Source: an uncultured Methanobacterium sp.
GTDB lineage: Archaea; Methanobacteriota; Methanobacteria; Methanobacteriales; Methanobacteriaceae
Length of the DNA stretch: 64,000 nucleotides
Direction: 5' to 3'
Assembly (NCBI RefSeq): GCF_963666025.1
Contig: NZ_OY762552.1
Coordinates: forward strand, 992,001-1,056,000
In this document: piece by piece, positions 35,184 through 46,966 of the stretch
How the letters are laid out: every line of letters begins with the position of its first letter
Numbering within the stretch: position 1 is the first letter of the stretch
Notes under the pieces: model-generated
Told to the model about the DNA's origin: nothing
Seen by the model: the letters and a program-made list of their open reading frames with translations, nothing else
Database searches by the model: none
Translations under genes and position numbers: made by a program

Positions 35184-35660
35184 TTAAACATCAAGATTCC
35201 AGATTTTATCCCCAATATAGTGTAAGGTCTTTACTGCCTTGCCCTTATCTTTGTCTACCATTTCTTCTCCAGATATGATAGCGGTTCCCATGGCCAGGGG
35301 TTTACGATGATTTTCATCAACCACAATAACTGTATCTCCCTCCTGAATCTGAGGGTCAGCCTCCACAATCCCTGGGGACATCACATCGGCTCCACTGGTC
35401 ATGAATTTCACTGCCCCCATATCCACCACCACCATGTGACTTTGGATTGGGTGTTTTAGGGCTCCTTTCAGGGTTGGAAATGGCTCCCCATCCAGGATAA
35501 TAATAAGGGGATCACCATCAACCAGGATCAAATCAGGTAGATCGCTTTCTAAAATCTCTACCTTGGATTTAGAAGGTATCAAAGAGCTGTAAGGCCCCAG
35601 TTTGGCTTGAAAATCTTTTAGTTTCTTTTTTTTCAGATGATATCTCTTTTTTATTTTCAA
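35184..35660 (-). CDS. PUA-domain RNA-binding protein (MCT-1-like)
   Basis: A 158-residue archaeal protein. The basic N-terminal segment and a pre-PUA region precede a C-terminal PUA domain with MVVVDMGAVKFMTSGADVMSPGIV, EGDTVIVVDEN and PLAMGTAIISGEEM. PUA domains bind structured RNA. The MCT-1/DENR-like layout links it to ribosomes or tRNA. It starts with TTG seven bases after GGGTGA. It is divergent from the Sm-like protein gene, sharing the short promoter region. Confidence 0.85.
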   Translation of the reverse strand: MKIKKRYHLKKKKLKDFQAKLGPYSSLIPSKSKVEILESDLPDLILVDGDPLIIILDGEPFPTLKGALKHPIQSHMVVVDMGAVKFMTSGADVMSPGIVEADPQIQEGDTVIVVDENHRKPLAMGTAIISGEEMVDKDKGKAVKTLHYIGDKIWNLDV

Positions 35661-35705
35661 TTATAATTCACCCGATTTTAGTTTCCATTCTCACTTTTAT
35701 ATTTT

Positions 35706-35766
<61 letters not shown>

Positions 35767-35767
35767 A

Positions 35768-36010
<243 letters not shown>

Positions 36011-36044
36011 ACGTAAGTCCCGGTTAAATGAACCGGGAGATATT

Positions 36045-37135
<1,091 letters not shown>

Positions 37136-37198
37136 GGTATTATGAATTTTTTCATATCTTTTTAGAAAATTACCTATGCTTAAGATAATAAGGGAGAC

Positions 37199-38605
<1,407 letters not shown>

Positions 38606-38968
38606 AATTCTGCAGGTTTAATTTTTTATTAATATAACACTGATTTATCAGTAATTCCAAGCTTAACCATAATATAAAATTATTTGAGGAGTTTATTGAT
38701 CTGTTTATCATAATTGATTATCTAAACCTCATTTAATTATTTAAATCATTATATGAATGATTCAACCCCATAAGAATCATTTATCCCAATATAACGATTC
38801 AACCCCCCATAAGATTCAGTAAAATTCATATAACAATTCAACATCCCTAAAACATCCATAAGATTCATTTAACTCAACTACAATGATTTAACCTAAATTT
38901 AATTATTTAACTTCATCAAACATTCAAATTTGTAATGCTGATTTTTTTATACAAGATAAGGTGATTTT
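38606..38968. other. AT-rich gap with loose GATTCAACCCC-type repeats
   Basis: No gene is supported. From about 38755 to 38900, units such as GATTCAACCCC...ATAAGAATCA and CGATTCAACCCCCCATAAGATTCA recur imperfectly three to four times. A GGTGAT site just before the next gene ends the gap. Confidence 0.5.
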
Positions 38969-40216
38969 ATGGTCGAATTACTGGCACCTGCCCGGGACTT
39001 TGCAGCCCTGGAGTCCGCCCTGAAAAATGGAGCAGATGCAGTTTACATAGGGTTAAAAAATTATAACATGCGCGCCCACACTGCCAACTTCTCTTTAGAT
39101 AACCTGGATGATGCTGCAGAACGCTGCCATCATTATGGGGCTCGTCTTTATGCCTGTACCAACACAGTCATGCGAGATAGTGATATAAATCATTTGAAAT
39201 CTATTTTACCAAAAATTAAAGCTGCAGGAGCCGATGCTATAATCGCATCAGACCTGGGTGTTCTTAAGATCGCCAGGGATGTGGATGTTGATGTTCACCT
39301 GAGTGTTCAAGCTAACATATCCAATTTGGAATCTTTAAAACTCCTTCATGAACTGGGAGTTAAAAGGGTGATTTTATCCCGTGAACTATCCTTGAATGAG
39401 ATAAAAGAACTCAGCAGTGAAAGTCCCATTGAAGTAGAGGTTTTTATCCACGGAGCTATGTGCCTAGCCATCTCCGGGAGATGTTTTTTAAGTTCCTACC
39501 TTTACCAGAAGAATGCCAACTGCGGGGAGTGTCTGCAACCATGCAGGAAAGAATGGAGCTTAGTCTCAGAAGATGATAATGATAATACACTATCTATAGG
39601 ATTACCCGGGAAGAATGGTTTGAAAGAAGATGAAGGAAAATTATTAGCCAAAATCAATGGATTCAAAGGCCATATTTTAAGTCCCCGAGATCTTTGCACC
39701 ATCGAATATATACCCCAACTCATAGAGGCGGGAATTTCTTCATTTAAAATCGAAGGTAGGGCCAGACCTGCTGATTATGTAGCTACCGTAACCAGAGTCT
39801 ACCGGGAAGCAATTGATTCCTATGAGATGGGTGAATGGAAATTCCAGGACCGCTGGTTAGAGGAACTCCAGAAAGTTTACAACCGTGGCTTTGATACTGG
39901 ATTCTACTTCCAGACCCCTTACAAAACCAGTAGCTACAACCAGGCCACCCATTCCAAACAGGACATAGGGGAAGTGGTTAATTATTATTCTCAAGCGAAA
40001 GCTGCGGAGATAAGGCTCTGGAACCCCCTGGAAGTGGGTGATGAAATTATAATACAGGGCCCCACCACTGGTTCCATTATTCAAAAGGTAAAATCAATGC
40101 AGATAATGGGAAAAAACATTGCAAAATCAGAAGGAAGAGAGAATGTAGGAGTCCTCCTTGAAGATAAAGTTAGACCCGGAGATCTGGTTTACCGGCGTGT
40201 TGAAAGAATAGAATAA
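38969..40216 (+). CDS. U32 peptidase family protein
   Basis: A 415-residue U32 protein. It opens with the family's ELLAPARDFAALESALKNGADAVYIG and includes FIHGAMCLAISGRCFLSSYL followed by NCGECLQPCRKEW, cysteines that probably hold an iron-sulfur cluster. It also has SPRDLCTIEYIPQLIEAGISSFKIEGR. Bacterial relatives (RlhA, TrhO/TrhP, UbiU/V) are RNA or quinone hydroxylation factors, not proteases. The RNA-modifying role is therefore likelier than proteolysis, though that is inferred. The C terminus (about 340-415) is a beta-rich domain typical of the archaeal group. Confidence 0.85.
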   Translation: MVELLAPARDFAALESALKNGADAVYIGLKNYNMRAHTANFSLDNLDDAAERCHHYGARLYACTNTVMRDSDINHLKSILPKIKAAGADAIIASDLGVLKIARDVDVDVHLSVQANISNLESLKLLHELGVKRVILSRELSLNEIKELSSESPIEVEVFIHGAMCLAISGRCFLSSYLYQKNANCGECLQPCRKEWSLVSEDDNDNTLSIGLPGKNGLKEDEGKLLAKINGFKGHILSPRDLCTIEYIPQLIEAGISSFKIEGRARPADYVATVTRVYREAIDSYEMGEWKFQDRWLEELQKVYNRGFDTGFYFQTPYKTSSYNQATHSKQDIGEVVNYYSQAKAAEIRLWNPLEVGDEIIIQGPTTGSIIQKVKSMQIMGKNIAKSEGRENVGVLLEDKVRPGDLVYRRVERIE

Positions 40217-40403
40217 ATTATAATAAAATAGATTATTTTTTGATTAGCTTATAAATTAATCTTCTAATTATACTCTAATTAACTCCTAATTAATATCTCC
40301 ATTTTAATATCAGAATAGGGCCAGTAAATTGATTTAAATGGTCAATGAATCAATTATGAGTTATTATGGATTAAAAGATAAAATAAAAGGGATAACTAAC
40401 CAA

Positions 40404-41924
40404 TTACTTGGCCTTTTCCCCAAGATCCATGTTATCATCATTACTGTTTTTTAACTCCTTTGAAGGTGTTTTTCCGTCCATTCGATTGCTTAAAACAGCA
40501 TCCTTGAAGAACAGACAGGATACAAGCCCCATTATACTTATAACCAGCCCAGTCAAGTATACATTGTGCACAGCCAGATTCATGAGATTTGCGGGAACTT
40601 TACTGGCCATGTTAATGTCCATGTTAATGGTGAGATTCACTATCACCCCAAATACAGGTAAGGCAACTGTGGCTCCAATATTCCTGAAAAACTGCATTGA
40701 TGCAGTTCCAACTGCTATTTCTCGTTTGGATACCGCATTCTGTACCGCCACGTTGAAGATGGGATAGGTCATACCAGTACCTGCCCCCAGTATTGCCGAA
40801 TAGATCACCACTTCCAGGATACCCGTACCAATTCCCATGGTGGAAAGTAAGGCCATACCTCCAGTTAGGAGTACGAATGCCCCTACTGCCAGTTTCTTAT
40901 AGGTACCGGTCTTGGAGATTATCTGTCCGGCAATAATGGAAGAAAATGTTAAACTTAGAAGCATGGGAGTTATGAGCACTCCTGAAAAGGCGGGGCTTAG
41001 ATTTTGAACACCCTGCATGAAAAGGGGCAGGTAAATAATTCCACAGAACATAACTGCACTGGCTAGGAACATGGCCACTGCTGAAACATTGAATATGGAG
41101 TTTTTAAATAAATGCAGTGGTAAAATAGGCTCTCTTGATCTTTTCTCAACATAGGCAAATGCAACAACCATAACCCCTGCGAATATAAACAGAGATACCA
41201 GGAGATATTGGGGTATGGCTGGGTCCCGTATGAATGTTAAAGCCAAAAACAGAGAACTTAAAGCTGCAGTTAATGTGATTATTCCACCGTAGTCTATTAT
41301 CCTCTCCTTAACCACCTCTTCCATGTGGGGGAAGTAAGAGCGGAGGATGTATATGGCAGCTATGCCCACCGGTATGTTGATGAAGAACACCCATCTCCAG
41401 CCCATGAAACCAGTGATAACCCCTCCCAGGACCGGTCCCAGGACGTTGGCCAGGCCGAATACTGATGAGAGGATTCCTGCATATTTTCCACGCTGACGTG
41501 GGGGAAATATCTCGGCAACCACTATGAATGGGATGGTCATGAGTATTCCGCCACCAATTCCCTGAATTCCCCGGAAGAAGGTGAGTTGCAACATGTCTCC
41601 AGCAAAACCACAAAGAGTTGAAGCAGCTATGAATAATGCAATACCAAAGACCAGGATCCTCTTACGACCATAGATATCTGAAAGCTTTCCTGACAGTATT
41701 ATGGCCATAGTCGAACATAAGAGGTAAATAGTGAAGGGCCATACATAGTAAGCCATGCCTCCCAGACTACTAATGACCTGAGGCATGGCCGTACTCATGA
41801 TGGAGTTATCCAGGGCACCCACCAGAAGACTGATCATCAGCCCTGCCATTAGCACCTTTACCTCGCCAGGTGCTAATTTTCCGCCTGAACTTCCATTATT
41901 ATCATTAAAATCGTTATTATTCAT
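40404..41924 (-). CDS. MFS drug exporter, DHA2 family (14 helices)
   Basis: About 506 residues with 14 predicted membrane helices, as in the EmrB/QacA group of proton-driven multidrug efflux pumps. Signature motifs are visible: LDNSIMSTAMP (motif D1 with an acidic residue in helix 1), GKLSDIYGRKR (motif A) and GLANVLGPVLGG (motif C of exporters). The ATG at 41924 follows GGGATG and overlaps the MarR gene by eight bases, so regulator and pump are coupled. The frame itself extends to 41933. Confidence 0.92.
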   Translation of the reverse strand: MNNNDFNDNNGSSGGKLAPGEVKVLMAGLMISLLVGALDNSIMSTAMPQVISSLGGMAYYVWPFTIYLLCSTMAIILSGKLSDIYGRKRILVFGIALFIAASTLCGFAGDMLQLTFFRGIQGIGGGILMTIPFIVVAEIFPPRQRGKYAGILSSVFGLANVLGPVLGGVITGFMGWRWVFFINIPVGIAAIYILRSYFPHMEEVVKERIIDYGGIITLTAALSSLFLALTFIRDPAIPQYLLVSLFIFAGVMVVAFAYVEKRSREPILPLHLFKNSIFNVSAVAMFLASAVMFCGIIYLPLFMQGVQNLSPAFSGVLITPMLLSLTFSSIIAGQIISKTGTYKKLAVGAFVLLTGGMALLSTMGIGTGILEVVIYSAILGAGTGMTYPIFNVAVQNAVSKREIAVGTASMQFFRNIGATVALPVFGVIVNLTINMDINMASKVPANLMNLAVHNVYLTGLVISIMGLVSCLFFKDAVLSNRMDGKTPSKELKNSNDDNMDLGEKAK

Positions 41925-42378
41925 TTTTAACATCCCTTATTTTAAATAAGAGTTTTTTAATGGTTGTTACTGCCGTGAAAAGTTCTTCCATTTCAGCATC
42001 ACTCAGGGAAGAGAGGTTATTCAACATGTTTTCCTCAACTTTAACCCTAGCTTTTTTCATGAACTCCATCCCTTCAGGAGTAATAGAGATCAAAGTTACC
42101 CTGCGGTCTTTTTCATCGCCTTTACGTTCCACCCTCCCATCTGAGACCAGTTTATCAATATGAGAGGTCATGTTAGGTCGGGAGATATACAAATAATCAC
42201 CAATAACTGATATGGGAAGACTCCCCTGATCCATCAAAAGCCCCATGATCTGATAGTAGGCCGCTGAAGTTTGTTTTTCCTTAAAATCCTTTGACGTGCG
42301 AACCTTCTGGTAAAAGATCGGGAAATAAATCAAAAGATCATCCAACATTGTTTCCATTTTCAAGTTTTCATTTACCAT
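41917..42378 (-). CDS. MarR-family transcriptional regulator
   Basis: A 153-residue winged-helix regulator. The recognition helix region reads LPISVIGDYLYISRPNMTSHIDKL, and the wing DEKDRRVTLISITPEG is typical of MarR. It probably represses itself and the downstream exporter, released by the drug or phenolic ligand; this is the usual MarR arrangement, inferred here. The ATG follows GGGAGTT. The upstream 400-base gap should contain its operator, but no clear palindrome was found. Confidence 0.92.
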   Translation of the reverse strand: MVNENLKMETMLDDLLIYFPIFYQKVRTSKDFKEKQTSAAYYQIMGLLMDQGSLPISVIGDYLYISRPNMTSHIDKLVSDGRVERKGDEKDRRVTLISITPEGMEFMKKARVKVEENMLNNLSSLSDAEMEELFTAVTTIKKLLFKIRDVKNE

Positions 42379-42780
42379 GATTATAACTCCCTAATTTCAA
42401 ATTTGATAAAAATCTCTAGGTTTAAATTTAATAATTATTCAAATTTTTTCTTTCCAGTAATCTCCTTAAAAATTTCCAGTAATCGCCTAGAACCTATGAT
42501 CAATATGTATATCCAGAAATGATTAACTTAGAAAATAGTTAAACTTCTGAACTATTAATTAAATGAACTATTCATTATTTAAACCTTTCCCTTTATAATC
42601 CAGAAGTATTTAAAAAAAAATCCATAAATGTTTAAAAAAATATCTGCAAACCCCAACACTAGATAAAAAAGAAAAATTTTATTCCCTATAAGGTTATACT
42701 AATTAGGAGATATGTGTTAGAATTAAAGGCATAGATTTAATTATAGTAATTTGAGAATTGTTCAGGGAAACGGAGTTGAT
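42379..42780. other. Gene-poor gap between MarR and CBS genes
   Basis: AT-rich region with divergent promoters and no supported reading frame. Near-duplicate segments (CCAGTAATC with CCTAGAA/CCTTAAAA) occur at about 42455-42495. No strong inverted repeat is seen. Confidence 0.5.
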
Positions 42781-43257
42781 ATGATGAAAATTCAGGATGC
42801 CATGGAAAAAAACGTAATCAAATTCCAAGTGGACGATCGCATCGTTGATGTGGCTGGAAGCCTACGTGAAAACAAGATCAGCGGAGCACCAGTGATGAAT
42901 AAAGAAGGCCATCTGGTGGGAATCATCAGTGAAGGCGATATCATGCGACTCCTTGAGATTCACTCCCCCCACATCAGATTGATCCTGCCATCTCCACTGG
43001 ACTTAATTGAACTACCGGTGCGTATGAAATACGAGATGGATGAGATAGCTGAAGACATGAACAAGGCTGCTTCTGTGCTTATTGGCGAAATTATGACCAA
43101 AAAAGTGGTTACCATTGACCCTGATTCAGATATTAGTGATGCTGCCCAGCTCATGGATACCCATGATGTTAAACGATTACCAGTTATGGATTCTGATGGG
43201 AAAATGGTGGGTATTATCACCAGGGGAGATATTATCGGAGCCATGGTGAGGGGATGA
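42781..43257 (+). CDS. CBS-domain pair protein coupled to cfbC
   Basis: A 158-residue protein made of two CBS motifs: IQDAMEKNV... SGAPVMNKEGHLVGIISEGDIMR, and EIMTKKVVTIDP... RLPVMDSDGKMVGIITRGDII. Between them lies a loop with about 45 residues including a proline-rich segment. CBS pairs bind adenosine nucleotides or SAM and regulate partners. The frame extends to 42751, but the ATG at 42781 after GGAGTTGAT is the likely start. Its stop overlaps the cfbC start by four bases, so it may sense energy or redox state for F430 synthesis; that link is inference. Confidence 0.85.
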   Translation: MMKIQDAMEKNVIKFQVDDRIVDVAGSLRENKISGAPVMNKEGHLVGIISEGDIMRLLEIHSPHIRLILPSPLDLIELPVRMKYEMDEIAEDMNKAASVLIGEIMTKKVVTIDPDSDISDAAQLMDTHDVKRLPVMDSDGKMVGIITRGDIIGAMVRG

Positions 43258-44051
43258 GTAAGAGCAAGCACATTGCCATTTATGGAAAGGGAGGTATTGG
43301 TAAATCAACCATTGTCTCCAACCTGGCTGCATCCTACTCCAAAGAAAAAAGCGTTCTGGTAATTGGCTGCGACCCCAAGGCAGACACCACCCGCACCCTG
43401 GTGGGGAAAAGAATCCCTACCATCCTGGACATCTTAAAAGAAAAAAAAGGCGCCCAGGAGGAAGATGTCCTCTTCCAGGGATACGGTAATGTGATGTGCG
43501 TGGAAAGCGGGGGCCCCGAACCTGGTGTAGGCTGTGCGGGGAGAGGTGTTATCGTGGCCATGAAACTCTTGGAGAACCTGGAGGTCTTCAACAAGGACCC
43601 TGAAGTTATCATCTACGATGTACTGGGGGATGTGGTCTGCGGAGGATTCGCAGTACCCCTCAGGGAGAACTTTGCCGATGAAGTTTACATCGTAACTTCC
43701 GGAGAGTACATGGCCTTATACGCGGCTAACAACATCTCTAAGGGCATAAAAAAGCTTAAAAGTAACCTGGGCGGTATCATCTGCAACTGTAGGGGCATCA
43801 ACCGAGAGTTAGAGATCGTGGAAGAATTCGCCCACCGTATTGGGAGTAAGGTTATAGGGGTGATTCCCCGGAGCGAACTGGTCCAGGAAAGTGAAATTGA
43901 TGCCAAAACAGTTATGGAAAAGTTCCCAGAATCAGAACAGGCCCAGAAATACCGGAAACTTTCATCAGCCATTTTAAATAACCAGGACTTTGTTATCCCT
44001 GAACCCATGGGTGCTGATGAATTCGATGAATTTTTCAGGGGATTTCAGTAA
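43254..44051 (+). CDS. cfbC: Ni-sirohydrochlorin a,c-diamide reductase iron protein CfbC
   Basis: NifH-like ATPase that reduces its partner CfbD during ring reduction in coenzyme F430 synthesis, the nickel cofactor of methyl-coenzyme M reductase. The 265-residue protein has the Walker A IYGKGGIGKSTIVSN and the two 4Fe-4S cysteines in VGCAGRGVIVA (about residue 92) and DVVCGGFAVP (about residue 126). Length and the GKGGIGKS deviant P-loop match CfbC; the window holds no nifDK or other nitrogenase gene. CfbD is not in the window. Confidence 0.88.
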   Translation: MSKSKHIAIYGKGGIGKSTIVSNLAASYSKEKSVLVIGCDPKADTTRTLVGKRIPTILDILKEKKGAQEEDVLFQGYGNVMCVESGGPEPGVGCAGRGVIVAMKLLENLEVFNKDPEVIIYDVLGDVVCGGFAVPLRENFADEVYIVTSGEYMALYAANNISKGIKKLKSNLGGIICNCRGINRELEIVEEFAHRIGSKVIGVIPRSELVQESEIDAKTVMEKFPESEQAQKYRKLSSAILNNQDFVIPEPMGADEFDEFFRGFQ

Positions 44052-44054
44052 CTC

Positions 44055-44504
44055 TCAATCCAGATCTTCAAGGGTTTTAATCTCTAATTCTAATTTTTTA
44101 AACCCTTCCAGGCAGTTTAAAGTGGCCTGGGACTCATTTTGAAAATAGAATAAGTGTGCAGGGCAGTTGCAATCAGAACAACCAAATCCCTTTATTTCCT
44201 CACCTTTGAGAGCTATTTGAACTGCCAGCTCACATTCGTGTTTAACACCATCATCACTGTAAAATACTTCTGTTACCTGAGTGTTGGGGCTGTCCAGGAG
44301 GTAATCCACGTGCCAGTGCATCTTTTTATTTTGCCGAAGGTGTCTTCTGATCCTCCCCTCCAGAGAGTTGAGTGCAGATCCCACATAGATATAACAACCC
44401 TTTTTAAACTGGATTTCTCCTTTTTTACCAATTTTTAGGGTTTGATTTTGGTTTAAATTTATTAAAAGACAGTAAGTTCCCTTTAAAATAGTTTTTCTGA
44501 CCAT
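44055..44504 (-). CDS. GIY-YIG-like DUF123 protein
   Basis: A 149-residue protein of the DUF123 group. It begins with a beta-strand GTYCLLINL, followed by KGCYIYVGSALNSLEGRIRRHLR, which matches the GIY-YIG core (Tyr, Gly, Arg). A second part carries HWHVDYLLD and a cysteine-rich GFGCSDCNCPAHLFYF. These proteins are small nuclease-like folds found in methanogens; activity is not shown. It converges on cfbC with three bases between stop codons. Confidence 0.83.
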   Translation of the reverse strand: MVRKTILKGTYCLLINLNQNQTLKIGKKGEIQFKKGCYIYVGSALNSLEGRIRRHLRQNKKMHWHVDYLLDSPNTQVTEVFYSDDGVKHECELAVQIALKGEEIKGFGCSDCNCPAHLFYFQNESQATLNCLEGFKKLELEIKTLEDLD

Positions 44505-44524
44505 GGGCTGCTCACATTCCCAGT

Positions 44525-45346
44525 TTATATCGAGATTTCTGCACCAGATTCCAATGGGATGAATTTCTCCCCAAATTCCTTTTTAAATAAGCATAATGCA
44601 TCGAAACCTGTGCAGTGACCCAGGGCAATGATTTCAGGGTTTAGTTTTTTAAAGGATTCCACTGTTTTTTGAATCCTCTCTCGAGGGGCATCCATGAGAT
44701 GTGATCCTCCCATAACTCCATATATATCATCCTGGAAGTATTCGCTGACCGAATTCAAGATGTTAACAATGCCCTTGTGGGCGCATCCAGAAATTACAAC
44801 CATTCCATTTTCAGTTTTAATTACTAGATTTAATTCATCCTTGAATTTATCTGGTGAGCACTTTCCATTTTCCATAACCTTCAGATACTCAGGTATGGGT
44901 TCAAAACCAGAATGATCTTCAACCTGGTTGAAAATCCACATATCCTCACTAATTCGGGTATTTTCACCGATCCATTCCAGGTTAAGAGTTTCCACATTAA
45001 TACTTGTGGGGAAACCAACATAACGCTGTTTACCATCCAGTACTGCATATTTCTGACCTAATATCTCAGGATGCATGTAAAATTTGGTTTTACCACCATT
45101 AATGCCAATAGTATCTTTAATTGCTGAAATGCCTCCAGTGTGGTCGTTGTGACCATGACTCATCAGCACCCCATCCACTGCGGTGATTCCCATGAGATCC
45201 ATGTTATTCTTCAAGACAATTGGTGTTTGTCCAGTATCTACCATGAAATTGGTATCATTTTCTTCCACCAGTAAGGAAAAGCCATGCTCGGCATATAAAT
45301 TTGATTTGAGCCCTGCCCTGTTATCTACTACACATTTCATCTTCAT
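44525..45346 (-). CDS. Metallo-beta-lactamase-fold hydrolase (MptE/MBL family)
   Basis: A 273-residue MBL-fold enzyme. The zinc signature MSHGHNDHTGG is present near residue 60, and VISGCAHKGIVNIL gives a later histidine. GGSHLMDAP and LGHCTG complete the ligands. It resembles the methanopterin-related aryl-MBL proteins (7,8-dihydropterin-6-yl-methyl-beta-ribofuranosylaminobenzene 5'-phosphate synthase-like), but the reaction cannot be fixed here. The ATG follows GGTGGTTCC. The downstream gene on the same strand is DUF123. Confidence 0.78.
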   Translation of the reverse strand: MKMKCVVDNRAGLKSNLYAEHGFSLLVEENDTNFMVDTGQTPIVLKNNMDLMGITAVDGVLMSHGHNDHTGGISAIKDTIGINGGKTKFYMHPEILGQKYAVLDGKQRYVGFPTSINVETLNLEWIGENTRISEDMWIFNQVEDHSGFEPIPEYLKVMENGKCSPDKFKDELNLVIKTENGMVVISGCAHKGIVNILNSVSEYFQDDIYGVMGGSHLMDAPRERIQKTVESFKKLNPEIIALGHCTGFDALCLFKKEFGEKFIPLESGAEISI

Positions 45347-45706
45347 GGAACCACCAGGAATATTTTTATCTTGTTTTCCTTTTTATCTTGTTTTCCAACT
45401 TATTCTTGATTAAATAATCATAAACACTAATCAATATTATTCTGAATATATTAAAATCAATCCATAATTGGAAGATCAGCTTAATTTGAAAATTAATCAG
45501 AGGACATTAAACCAATGCAAAGTTAATTTAAGAGATATAAATCTAATTTAAAATTAATCAAGGATATGAGTCTGATTTAAAACCTGATCAGGGAATTAAA
45601 TCTGATTTAAAACTGATCAAGAATTGAAAACTAATTGAAAACTAATTCAAAGGATTCAAACACTAATTCAATCAACATTTTCATAATAAACTATCACGGT
45701 GATTAA
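45347..45706. other. AT-rich gap with loose TGATTTAAAA repeats
   Basis: No gene is supported. From about 45530 to 45660 phrases such as TCTGATTTAAAAC(C)TGATCA and AAAACTAATT recur several times, a degenerate repeat. A GGTGAT site precedes the next ATG. Confidence 0.5.
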
Positions 45707-46117
45707 ATGGAATACACATTCAAGGCCAAAGGACATCACAACGTAACCTCCAAACATAAAACCACATTCGAAGTAACCCAGGACACAGAAATGGGATTGG
45801 CAGCAGATTGTATTGTGGGAGTATCATCTAATGTATCCTTAAATGATCTTCCTCTCCAGGTGAGGGAGGCCATTCAGGATGAAAATACATTGATTCAAGT
45901 AATTCTGGAGACAGAAAATGCAAAGGATATCATTAAAGGATTTGGACATCCCCAACTGACTCTGGATCACCCCACTGATATGGTGTGCCGTAAGAGTGAT
46001 TATACCTGCAGTCGCACCCTGATGATACATGCAGACAAGGCAGCAGTTGATTTAGATAGTGATTTAATAGATGAACTTGTCTCTGGAAAAACATTAAAAG
46101 TTACTATAATTGTCTGA
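45707..46117 (+). CDS. DUF371 family archaeal protein
   Basis: A 136-residue protein of the archaeal DUF371 family. Conserved signs are the start YTFKAKGHHNVTSKHKTT, AADCIVGVSS and KGFGHPQLTL. The last third has SDYTCSRTLMIHADKAA. It is small, cytoplasmic and of unknown activity. Pairs of His, Asp and Cys residues could bind a metal; that is only an impression. The ATG follows ACGGTGAT. It stands next to the Leu tRNA, convergent with it. Confidence 0.85.
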   Translation: MEYTFKAKGHHNVTSKHKTTFEVTQDTEMGLAADCIVGVSSNVSLNDLPLQVREAIQDENTLIQVILETENAKDIIKGFGHPQLTLDHPTDMVCRKSDYTCSRTLMIHADKAAVDLDSDLIDELVSGKTLKVTIIV

Positions 46118-46150
46118 AAATAAAAATAGAAAATAAAAGAAGTCCAATAG

Positions 46151-46243
<93 letters not shown>

Positions 46244-46244
46244 G

Positions 46245-46277
<33 letters not shown>

Positions 46278-46484
46278 CTCTCACTTACACTATTTAAAGG
46301 TTACCGTTACTGATTGGAACAGTATTTAAATGGTTTAAAAGCAGTTTATATGAAGAAGAAAAAACTTATAATTATTACAGAGTAGTTTCATGTATTAAGA
46401 AGTAATTTAATAACTTCAATATAATTGAATAATAAAAATTAAGGCGTAATTGAAAATTAAATAGATGTTCAGGATGTTTTCATT

Positions 46485-46775
46485 ATGGAGGCAGTTCAAT
46501 CCACTCCCCATGGAATAATGGTAATGATAGAAGTATCCCCTAAATCAGCTAAGTTCCAGATAGCTGGTTATAACCCGTGGAGGAAGACACTGGAAGTGAA
46601 ACTCAAATCACCCCCAACCAAGGGAAAAGCCAACAAAGAGCTCATGAAGGAATTTACCACTTTAACTGGACATACCACTGAGATCATTGCCGGACATAAA
46701 AGCCGCCAGAAAACTCTGCTTATACATGATATGGATGAAAACGAGTTTTATAAAATTATAGAGGATTTAATTTAA
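46485..46775 (+). CDS. UPF0235 (DUF167/YggU) protein
   Basis: A 96-residue member of the widespread UPF0235 family. It shows KLKSPPTKGKANKELMKEF and IIAGHKSRQKTLLI, the two blocks that define the family. The function is not established in any organism. It is cytoplasmic and a single gene, with a GGATG site before the ATG. Confidence 0.9.
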   Translation: MEAVQSTPHGIMVMIEVSPKSAKFQIAGYNPWRKTLEVKLKSPPTKGKANKELMKEFTTLTGHTTEIIAGHKSRQKTLLIHDMDENEFYKIIEDLI

Positions 46776-46966
46776 TTATTCTGTTTTATTAGCCTAAAAT
46801 AGAAATTAAAACAAGGATTTAGAATAACAGATTAAAATAAAGGATTAAAATAAATGATTGAAAAAAATAGGATTTGAAATAGAATAGATATAGAGGTTTC
46901 CAGTTTTAAACTTTGAAACCACTTTAATGCTGAATAAGCCTAAAAAAGTTTAATCAAAGAATTATT

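Noticed and set aside
35040..35225. 61-residue plus-strand frame between the membrane and PUA genes
   Set aside because: It overlaps the end of the PUA gene, contains the direct repeat and has no start signal.
43254..44051. Nitrogenase iron protein NifH
   Set aside because: No nitrogenase genes in the window; length and context fit the F430 enzyme CfbC.
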